A stretch of DNA of 8,593 nt from an uncultured Sphingomonas sp. (GTDB lineage: Bacteria; Pseudomonadota; Alphaproteobacteria; Sphingomonadales; Sphingomonadaceae). A program made the translations under genes and the position numbers. The notes under the pieces are model-generated. The model was not told the DNA's origin and made no database searches. It saw only the letters and a program-made list of their open reading frames with translations. The DNA lies in the NCBI GenBank assembly GCA_934555855.1, contig CAKTFL010000070.1:1-8593 (forward strand), given 5' to 3'. This document shows, in pieces, positions 1 to 5,500 of this stretch. Each line of letters opens with the position of its first letter. The first letter of the stretch is position 1.

Positions 1-567
1 GCGCGCGCGGCCGGCATCCACCTGATCATGGCGACGCAGCGCCCGTCGGTGGACGTCATCACCGGCGTCATCAAGGCGAACCTGCCGACCCGCATCTCCT
101 TTCACGTCACGTCCAAGATCGACAGCCGCACCATCCTGGGCGAACAGGGCGCCGAGCAGCTGCTGGGCAAGGGCGACATGCTCTACATGCCGGGCGGCAA
201 GGGCATTGTCCGCGTTCACGGTCCCTTCGTGTCGGACGACGAGGTGCGCGCGGTTGCCGAGCACTGGCGCTCGCAGGGGCAGCCCGATTACATCTCCTCC
301 GTCACCGAGGAGCCGGAGGAAAGCTTCGCCATGGAAGGCGCGCCGACCGGCGAGGACTCGGCGGAGGACCAGCAATATCGCGCGGCAATCCAGCTGGTGT
401 GCGAATCGCAAAAGGCATCGACCAGCTGGCTCCAGCGCCAGCTTCGCATCGGCTACAACTCCGCGGCCCGCCTGATCGAGCGGATGGAAAAGGACGGCAT
501 CGTCGGACGCCCCGACCATGTCGGCCGGCGCGAGGTGCTGCGCGATGCGGAAGGACACGCGATCTAG
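1..567 (+). CDS. ftsK: DNA translocase FtsK, C-terminal part (5' end outside window)
   Basis: The reading frame is open from base 1 and encodes the last 188 residues of FtsK, the hexameric ATP-driven DNA pump at the division septum that clears chromosome ends and activates XerCD recombination at dif. The first ~75 residues are the end of the RecA-like motor, with the hallmark stretches [16 protein letters not shown] and [13 protein letters not shown], then [22 protein letters not shown]. An acidic linker follows (about residues 100-130, rich in E and D). The last ~60 residues form the winged-helix gamma domain, with [20 protein letters not shown] and [18 protein letters not shown], which in this family reads KOPS sequences and contacts XerD. 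The Walker A and B motifs and the membrane segments lie upstream of the window. Nothing looks broken. The next gene starts 54 bases downstream. Confidence 0.97.
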   Translation, partial: ARAAGIHLIMATQRPSVDVITGVIKANLPTRISFHVTSKIDSRTILGEQGAEQLLGKGDMLYMPGGKGIVRVHGPFVSDDEVRAVAEHWRSQGQPDYISSVTEEPEESFAMEGAPTGEDSAEDQQYRAAIQLVCESQKASTSWLQRQLRIGYNSAARLIERMEKDGIVGRPDHVGRREVLRDAEGHAI

Positions 568-621
568 CCGCTCGCGGCGTTCAGGACGCTGTGGGGTCGT
601 GATTTTGGGGGGAGGGGAGCG

Positions 622-1485
622 ATGCGAGGATTGAAGGCAGCCGCGGGGCTGCTGTTGCTGTCGGCCTGTCCCGCCGCCGCGCAGAGCCCGCCCGCTGAGC
701 TCGGCTCCCGCTACGTCCCCGCGCCGTGGTGGATGCGCGAGCCGGTGATCGCGTCGATGGGCTCGGTGCGGGTCGACCTGCCGGCCAATCGCGCGCGCTT
801 TTCCGCCCAGTTCAGCGCGGTCGAGCGCGACGCCGCCGCCGCGACCGCCTCGGCGGGGCGCAAGGTAGCGGAGCTAGATGCGACGTTGCGCTCGGCCGGT
901 GCCGACCGGGTGCGGCTCACGACCACCTTCATGACCCGGCCGCTTTACGACCAATATCGCGACGGCGCCGGCAATCTGGTCGACAACCGGCGCGCCGACA
1001 AGATCGACCGCTATGAAGTGTCGGCCTCGCTGGACATCGAGGTTCGCGACATCGCCGCGCTGGAGGGCGCGTACAACGCCGTGGTGGCCGCGCGACCGAC
1101 CTCGGTCGGCGCGATCTCCTTCTCGCTGGAGCCCGACAACAAGACGAAGTCCGCGCTCGCGAACGAGGCTGTGCGCGACGCCGCTCGCCGTGCCCGGTCG
1201 GCCGTGGAGGCGAGCGGGGCGCGGCTGGGAGCGGTGAAGATCATCGACCCGACCGCGCGGGTATGCCGCACCGACGTGCTCGCCGGATGGCCCAGCTATG
1301 TCGGGGCGACCCGCCCGACCGACGTCACGGCCGACGATATCGGCGTGTTCCCGCCCCCGCCCCCGCCCGCACCGCCCGCGCCCCCTGCACCGCCGGAAAA
1401 TGCGACCTACAGCACGTGGGTGACGTTGCAGCCGCCCGTTCAATCGCTGCTGGACGAAGCCTGCGTGGTATTCGCGCTGATGTGA
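622..1485 (+). CDS. SIMPL (DUF541) domain protein, exported, possible lipoprotein
   Basis: Encodes 287 residues. The N-terminus is a signal sequence (MRGLK, then a hydrophobic run to about residue 15). Two cleavages are possible: a lipobox LSAC with Cys16 (signal peptidase II), or AAA before Gln21 (signal peptidase I). Residues ~40-242 match the SIMPL/DUF541 pattern: a first beta strand (ASMGSVRVDLPANRARFSAQF), a helix full of Ala and Arg, TFMTRPLYDQY, DKIDRYEVSASLDIEVRD, ISFSLEPDNKTKSALANEAVRDA, and GARLGAVKIID. Residues 244-258 are a proline tract with alternating Ala, followed by a final strand ending in CVVFALM. The prolines are expected to need EF-P during translation. SIMPL proteins are periplasmic or surface proteins of mostly unclear role, so no specific function is claimed. 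A strong Shine-Dalgarno (GGAGGGG, 611-617) fixes the start. lolA begins 16 bases after the stop, which suggests co-transcription. Confidence 0.88.
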   Translation: MRGLKAAAGLLLLSACPAAAQSPPAELGSRYVPAPWWMREPVIASMGSVRVDLPANRARFSAQFSAVERDAAAATASAGRKVAELDATLRSAGADRVRLTTTFMTRPLYDQYRDGAGNLVDNRRADKIDRYEVSASLDIEVRDIAALEGAYNAVVAARPTSVGAISFSLEPDNKTKSALANEAVRDAARRARSAVEASGARLGAVKIIDPTARVCRTDVLAGWPSYVGATRPTDVTADDIGVFPPPPPPAPPAPPAPPENATYSTWVTLQPPVQSLLDEACVVFALM

Positions 1486-1491
1486 GAAGGG
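1485..1491 (+). promoter_or_regulatory. Ribosome binding site supporting the upstream lolA start
   Basis: AGAAGGG lies 10 bases before ATG 1502 and overlaps the last base of the SIMPL stop codon. Neither of the later in-frame ATGs (1547, 1571) has a Shine-Dalgarno. This supports 1502 and possible translational coupling, although 1571 gives the more typical signal peptide. Confidence 0.5.
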
Positions 1492-1501
1492 CAGCGGGGC
1501 G

Positions 1502-2191
1502 ATGCCCGGAATCTGGCGCCGTGCCGGCCGGTTCATTCGTTATTCAATGCCGCCCCTGCTATGGACCCCCATGCTTCGATCCGTTCTCGCGCCCCTGGCG
1601 GCCATCGCCGCCACGCTGACCCTTCCGGCCGTGGCTCAGGCCCAGCAGGGCGAGCTTCGCCAAGTCCAGAGCCATCTCAAGGCGCTGGGCACCATGACCG
1701 CCGATTTCAGCCAGGCCGATCGTGCGGGAAAGGTGCTGACGGGCACGCTGACCATGAAACAGCCGGGAAAGCTGCGTTTTCAATATGAGAAGGGCGTGCC
1801 GCTGCTGATCGTGGCGGAGGGCGGCGCGCTGACGTTCATCGATTATTCGGTGCGCCAGGTGCAGCGGTGGCCGATCAAGGAATCGCCGCTCGGCCTGTTG
1901 ATCGACCCCAGTCGCGACCTGTCGCGCTTTGCCACGGTGGTGCCGGGCACCGACCCGCGGTTGCTGTCGGTTGATGCTCGCGACCCCCGGCATCCCGAAT
2001 ATGGCCGTATCACCCTGGTCTTCGCCCGCAACACGGCTGGGCCAGCGGGTCTGACCCTTCAGGGCTGGGTGACTCTCGACAGCCAGAACAATCGCACCAC
2101 CGTTCGCCTGTCGAACCAGCGATTCGGCGTTCCGGTTAGCGACGGAGCGTTCCGCTGGAACGACCCGCGGAGGTCGAATACCCGGCGATGA
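1502..2191 (+). CDS. lolA: Outer-membrane lipoprotein carrier protein LolA
   Basis: LolA is the periplasmic chaperone that takes lipoproteins from the LolCDE transporter and delivers them to the outer membrane. The protein has 229 residues from ATG 1502 and 206 from ATG 1571. The latter opens directly with a classic signal peptide (MLRSVLAPLAAIAATL, cut after AQA), matching the usual LolA size. The former has the only good ribosome binding site. I give 1502 but regard 1571 as equally possible. Family marks (numbered from 1502) are TMTADFSQ (64-71), GTLTMKQPGKLRFQY (81-95), LLIVAEGGALTFIDY (101-115), WPIKESPLGLLI (123-134) and the final strands VTLDSQNNRTTVRLSNQRFGVPVSDGAFRW, split over residues 190-219. 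The proline-glycine-lysine-leucine-arginine core is the best single marker. It sits between a SIMPL gene and xth, downstream of ftsK. A small hairpin follows the stop. Confidence 0.93.
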   Translation: MPGIWRRAGRFIRYSMPPLLWTPMLRSVLAPLAAIAATLTLPAVAQAQQGELRQVQSHLKALGTMTADFSQADRAGKVLTGTLTMKQPGKLRFQYEKGVPLLIVAEGGALTFIDYSVRQVQRWPIKESPLGLLIDPSRDLSRFATVVPGTDPRLLSVDARDPRHPEYGRITLVFARNTAGPAGLTLQGWVTLDSQNNRTTVRLSNQRFGVPVSDGAFRWNDPRRSNTRR

Positions 2192-2209
2192 GCCCGTGAT
2201 AGCACGGGT
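2192..2209 (+). terminator. Hairpin directly after lolA, possible weak terminator
   Basis: CCCGTG (2193-2198), loop ATAG, CACGGG (2203-2208), extendable by one G-T pair. It begins one base after the lolA stop. Only a short TGTTC follows, so intrinsic termination would be weak; mRNA 3'-end protection is another possibility. Confidence 0.35.
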
Positions 2210-2340
2210 GTTCATCCAAGCGACAGGTTGTCTGCCCTAAAGCTGTTTCTGCGGATGCGGGTGTTCCGGGATTTTCCCCCTGTTGCCTGGAGTCACTTCC
2301 GTCCCCCTGCGTGACGAACGCTGGTCGGCCCTCGCTCCAC

Positions 2341-2362
2341 GCCCCCGGAGCGGGGGCCCTTC
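2341..2362 (+). terminator. GC hairpin in the lolA-xth gap
   Basis: GCCCCCG (2341-2347), loop GAG, CGGGGGC (2351-2357), followed by CCTTC. The 7-bp stem is all G-C. It is terminator-like in shape but the T run is poor. The rest of the 2192-2428 gap shows no gene, repeat or convincing promoter. Confidence 0.35.
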
Positions 2363-2428
2363 CATGTCCCGTCATGTCGGCCGATGCGCGATGATGACGA
2401 AGCCGTCGGAAACTCCTACATCGCCCGC

Positions 2429-3211
2429 GTGAAGATCGTATCCTGGAACATCAACTCGGTGCGTTTCCGCATCGACATCGTCGAGCGCTTCCTTCGCGAG
2501 AACCAGCCTGACGTGGTTTGCCTTCAGGAAACGAAGGTCATCGACGGCGATTTCCCGCACGCCCCGTTCCGGGCGCTCGGCTACAAGCACATCGTCCTGC
2601 ACGGGCAGCGAATGCATCACGGCGTGGCGATCCTCAGCCGCGTGCCCGTGGTCGAGGATGACCGGCTGGACTGGCAGGCGAACAGGGAAGCGCGCCATAT
2701 CGGAGTGCGCCTGCCGAACGGCGTCAGGCTGGAGAATGTCTATGTTCCTGCCGGCGGCGACGTGCCCGACCGGGAGGTCAATCCGAAGTTCGGCCAGAAG
2801 CTCGACTTCCTGGAACGAATGACCCGCTGGTCGGAGGGACTGGATGGCCCGACCGTGCTGGTCGGCGACCTCAACATCGCCCCGCTCGAATCCGACGTCT
2901 GGAGCCACAAGCAGCTGCTCGGCGTCGTCAGCCATACGCCGATCGAGGTGGAAGCGCTGGGCCGGTTGCAGGCGTCGAACAGCTGGGTGGATCTCGGCCG
3001 CCGCTTCTTTCCCGCGCCCCAGCGGCTGTTCACCTGGTGGAGCTATCGCGCAAAGGATTGGGCGGCATCGGATCGCGGGCGCCGGCTGGATCACATGTGG
3101 GCGACGGCGGAGGTGGCGGGCCAGGCGACGCGGCATCATGTGTTCGAGGAATGCCGCTCCTGGCTGAAGCCGTCGGATCACGTGCCGATCATGACCGAAT
3201 TCGCATGGTAG
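2429..3211 (+). CDS. xth: Exonuclease III (AP endonuclease, EEP family)
   Basis: This is the base-excision-repair enzyme that nicks DNA 5' of abasic sites and degrades 3' ends; it is Mg-dependent and cytoplasmic. I chose the GTG at 2429 because it gives VKIVSWNINSVR, the standard family N-terminus, and 260 residues, the usual length. An ATG at 2384 would add 15 unrelated residues. The catalytic set is complete: Asn7 (WNIN), Glu34 (LQETK), Tyr105 (NVYVPAGG), Asp147 and Asn149 (GDLNIAP), Asp221 (RRLDHMWA), Asp250-His251 (PSDHVP). FTWWSYR (201-207) is the DNA-contact loop region. Spacing of these residues matches E. coli XthA closely. The ribosome binding site is weak (GGAAAC, about 15 bases upstream). 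The final codons overlap the ribA start by 7 bases, so the two genes are probably translated together. Confidence 0.95.
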   Translation: MKIVSWNINSVRFRIDIVERFLRENQPDVVCLQETKVIDGDFPHAPFRALGYKHIVLHGQRMHHGVAILSRVPVVEDDRLDWQANREARHIGVRLPNGVRLENVYVPAGGDVPDREVNPKFGQKLDFLERMTRWSEGLDGPTVLVGDLNIAPLESDVWSHKQLLGVVSHTPIEVEALGRLQASNSWVDLGRRFFPAPQRLFTWWSYRAKDWAASDRGRRLDHMWATAEVAGQATRHHVFEECRSWLKPSDHVPIMTEFAW

Positions 3212-4275
3212 CATCGGCCGACCCGCGCGCCGCCGCGCACGCGATCGATGCGATTCGCCGCGGCTGGCCGATCGCGATCGGGCCGTTGACCCTGCTCGCG
3301 ATCGAGACTGCTGATGCGGGCCGGCTCGCCGCCTTCGACCCGGCCGGGCGTGCGGACCTGCTGATCTCCGCGGGGCGCGCCGACGTGCTGCGACTGACCA
3401 ACCAGCTCGCGGCAGCCGACCCGGACGCGCCGGTGCTGGTTCAGCGTGCGCCCTGGATCGACTTTGCCGGCGCGGTTGCGCTTGCCGATCCGCAGCTGGA
3501 CCTCGCGACGCCGCTCAAGGGTCCGTTCCGCGCGCTGCCCCTGACGGAGCCGGATGCCGCCGCCGCGGCGCTGCGCCTCGCCCGCATCGCCGGCCTGCTG
3601 CCCGCCTTCTTCGTCGGAGCGGAGGGGGTGCCGGCCGTCCATATCACCCCGGCTGATCTGGCCGCGCATGAGGACCCGGCCCGCCTCGTCATCGCGACCC
3701 GCGCGCGATTGCCGGTCGAGGGCGCGGAGGATGCGGAGATCGTCGCCTTTCGCACGGCCGACAGCGCCGACGAGCATGTCGCGCTGCTGATCGGCCAGCC
3801 GGGCGGAGAGCCGGGCGCGCATCCGCCGCTGGTTCGCCTGCATAGCGAATGCCTGACCGGCGACGTGCTGGGCAGCCTGAAATGCGATTGCGGGCCGCAG
3901 CTCCATGCCGCCATCCGGGAGATCGCGGGTGTGGGCTGGGGCATCCTGCTTTACCTGCGCCAGGAGGGGCGCGGGATCGGGCTGGTCAACAAGCTGCGCG
4001 CATATGCCTTGCAGGATCAGGGCTTCGACACGGTTGACGCCAACACCCGGCTTGGTTTCGCGATCGACGCGCGCGACTTCGGCGTGGCGGCCCGGATGCT
4101 GGCGCTGCTCGGCCAGAACCGGGTGCGCCTGTTGACCAACAACCCGGCCAAGGTGGCGGGACTGGAGGCGTGCGGGATTGAGGTGGCCGAGCGCGTACCG
4201 CACCACCTGCCGCCCAATCCGCACAATGAGCGTTATCTCGCCACCAAGCGCGACCGCACCGGACACCAGTTCTGA
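3205..4275 (+). CDS. ribA: GTP cyclohydrolase II with degenerate N-terminal domain
   Basis: RibA opens GTP to 2,5-diamino-6-ribosylamino-pyrimidinone phosphate, the first step of riboflavin synthesis. The protein has 356 residues from ATG 3205, inside the last codons of xth (ATGGTAG). The C-terminal half is a canonical enzyme: zinc cysteines Cys216, Cys227 and Cys229 in RLHSECLTGD and LKCDCG, the nucleotide loop LYLRQEGRGIGLVNKLRAYA, then QGFDTVDANTRLGF, VRLLTNNPAKV and the ending GHQF. The first ~185 residues start like RibB (HAIDAIRRGWPIAI), but the acidic catalytic loop with the DRENEGD signature is absent, so DHBP synthase activity is not expected. Such N-terminal extensions are known in alphaproteobacterial RibA; I cannot say whether it should be called a decayed RibB domain or a separate GTP_CH_N-like domain. 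The next gene overlaps its stop. Confidence 0.95.
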   Translation: MVASADPRAAAHAIDAIRRGWPIAIGPLTLLAIETADAGRLAAFDPAGRADLLISAGRADVLRLTNQLAAADPDAPVLVQRAPWIDFAGAVALADPQLDLATPLKGPFRALPLTEPDAAAAALRLARIAGLLPAFFVGAEGVPAVHITPADLAAHEDPARLVIATRARLPVEGAEDAEIVAFRTADSADEHVALLIGQPGGEPGAHPPLVRLHSECLTGDVLGSLKCDCGPQLHAAIREIAGVGWGILLYLRQEGRGIGLVNKLRAYALQDQGFDTVDANTRLGFAIDARDFGVAARMLALLGQNRVRLLTNNPAKVAGLEACGIEVAERVPHHLPPNPHNERYLATKRDRTGHQF

Positions 4276-4991
4276 AACGGCTGGCCGTCGTCTTCGGCGC
4301 CGCGGTGCTGCCCGACGGAACCGCCAGCCCCAGCTTGGCGCGGCGGGTCGGCCACGCGGCGGCGCTGGCGCAGGCCGATCCAGAGGTGGACCTGTTCTGC
4401 TCGGGCGGGATAGGTCGCCATCCGCCCGCAGAGGCAAGCGTCATGGCGGACCTGTTGCAGGGACTGGTCGCGCCCGACCGCGTGATGCTCGATACCGACA
4501 GCGGCGATACGCTCCAGACGGTGCGCGCGGCCGCTGCCCTGGTCCGCGCGCAGGGCTATGCCGAATGCATTGCCTGCACCGACCCCTATCACCAGCCGCG
4601 CGCGCGGATGCTGTTCGCGCTTCAGGGCGTGCGCTGCCGGCCCATGCCCTTCTCCGATCGCGGGCCGAGCGCGATGCGCCGCCGGATGTGGTGGCGGGAG
4701 GCTGCGGCGTTCCCCTATGACCTGATAGCCGGGATCGGCGCGGCGTGGCAGGACCGGCGCGGGGCGTCCCGTGCGGACGCGGGCGGCGGGTCTCTGGTCG
4801 AGCTGGGCCGATATTCCCGGATCGAGGCGCATATCGTGGTCGGCCGGCTCGACAGCGAAGGCATCCCGGCAGTCGCGTTCGACGGTAATGCTTCAATTGT
4901 CGAAGGATCGTGGCTGCTGATTCCGGTCCGGGTAATGGTCGATGCCGACGACCTTCATCGGGCTCGACTGGTCCTGGCCACGCCTGCCTGA
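4272..4991 (+). CDS. YdcF-like DUF218 protein fused to a C-terminal DUF2007 domain
   Basis: Residues 1-~155 form a DUF218 (YdcF/SanA-like) domain: first strand LAVVFGAAVLPDG, SLARRV, FCSGGIG (42-48), EASVMADLL, SGDTLQTV, CTDPYHQPRAR (102-112), and WWREAAAFPYDLI. Residues ~175-236 (LVELGRYSRIEAHIVVGRLD, GIPAVAF, LIPVRVMVDADDLHRARLVL) look like DUF2007, a small domain usually found as its own gene. A Gly/Arg-rich linker joins them with no stop or good internal start. The frame has no ATG at its 5' end. CTG 4272, overlapping the ribA stop as CTGA, gives 239 residues and keeps the first strand. GTG 4305 would delete that strand, so CTG is preferred. DUF218 proteins are linked to envelope metabolism, but the substrate here is unknown. 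There is no signal peptide or membrane segment. An automated annotation may list 4305-4991. Confidence 0.8.
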   Translation: MKRLAVVFGAAVLPDGTASPSLARRVGHAAALAQADPEVDLFCSGGIGRHPPAEASVMADLLQGLVAPDRVMLDTDSGDTLQTVRAAAALVRAQGYAECIACTDPYHQPRARMLFALQGVRCRPMPFSDRGPSAMRRRMWWREAAAFPYDLIAGIGAAWQDRRGASRADAGGGSLVELGRYSRIEAHIVVGRLDSEGIPAVAFDGNASIVEGSWLLIPVRVMVDADDLHRARLVLATPA

Positions 4992-5093
4992 AAAACCGGC
5001 AGATCGGTGCGATTGCCTGAAAAGGAAGCGCGTGCCCTTTGATCGCTGCCCGTTCAGAAGGGCTGACTCCGCCGAGATATTCCTCACTGCATC

Positions 5094-5109
5094 TGGCACG
5101 ACCCTTGCT
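5094..5109 (+). promoter_or_regulatory. Sigma-54 (RpoN) -24/-12 promoter of glnK-amtB
   Basis: TGGCACG (5094-5100), a 4-base spacer ACCC, then TTGCT (5105-5109). This matches the RpoN consensus TGGCACG-N4-TTGCW at every position. The GG (5095-5096) and GC (5107-5108) are exactly 12 bases apart. Transcription would start near 5120, about 28 bases before the glnK GTG. RpoN promoters need an enhancer-binding activator; NtrC is the expected one for glnK-amtB. Upstream (4992-5090) I see single GTGC half-sites (5007-5010, 5032-5035) but no complete NtrC palindrome. Confidence 0.9.
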
Positions 5110-5135
5110 GATTGATCCCTCGGGACAGCGCAGCG

Positions 5136-5142
5136 AAGGGGA
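5136..5142 (+). promoter_or_regulatory. Ribosome binding site fixing the glnK GTG start
   Basis: AAGGGGA ends 5 bases before GTG 5148. An earlier in-frame ATT (5112) lies upstream of the predicted transcription start and would add 12 non-family residues, so GTG 5148 is the start. Confidence 0.75.
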
Positions 5143-5147
5143 CAGGG

Positions 5148-5486
5148 GTGAAGCTGGTCATCGCCATCATCAAGCCGTTCAAGCTCGACGAGGTGCGCGA
5201 AGCGCTCACCGCCGTCGGCGTGGCGGGCATGACGGTTACTGAGGTCAAGGGGTTCGGGCGCCAGAAGGGCCAGACCGAAATCTATCGCGGCGCCGAGTAC
5301 AGCACCAACATGGTGCCCAAGATCAAAATCGAGGTGGTTTGCGTTGCCGACCTCGCCCCGCGTGTCGTGGAGGCGATTCAGTCGTCGGCCAACACCGGCG
5401 CGATCGGCGACGGCAAGATCTTCGTCCTCGACGTCGGCCAGGCGGTCCGCATCCGGACCGGCGAAACCGACGATACCGCACTCTGA
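5148..5486 (+). CDS. glnK: Nitrogen regulatory protein PII (GlnK type)
   Basis: PII trimers sense ATP/ADP and 2-oxoglutarate and control ammonium uptake and nitrogen regulators. The GTG start gives 112 residues, the canonical PII length, beginning MKLVIAIIKPFKLDEVREAL. The T-loop (about 37-55) carries the uridylylation tyrosine Tyr51 within RGAEYSTNMVPK. The B-loop is NTGAIGDGKIFV (82-93), and the C-terminal nucleotide-binding element is RIRTGE (101-106). It lies 14 bases upstream of amtB and behind a sigma-54 promoter. That arrangement is typical of GlnK, which plugs the AmtB channel from the cytoplasmic side when ammonium is plentiful. By sequence alone GlnB and GlnK are hard to tell apart; the name rests on the linkage. 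Confidence 0.95.
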   Translation: MKLVIAIIKPFKLDEVREALTAVGVAGMTVTEVKGFGRQKGQTEIYRGAEYSTNMVPKIKIEVVCVADLAPRVVEAIQSSANTGAIGDGKIFVLDVGQAVRIRTGETDDTAL

Positions 5487-5500
5487 GGGGGGTGAACCGA

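Noticed and set aside
3037..3204. Upstream extension of the ribA frame to ATG 3037
   Set aside because: It would overlap 175 bases of xth coding sequence including its active site, and the added residues are not RibA-like; ATG 3205 fits the stop-start overlap.
3178..4437. 419-codon open frame on the minus strand opposite ribA
   Set aside because: No family features, extreme Arg content, and fully opposite a canonical RibA.
4984..5002. CTGCC / GGCAG inverted repeat at the end of the DUF218-DUF2007 gene as a terminator
   Set aside because: Only a 5-bp stem with a 9-base loop and no T run after it.
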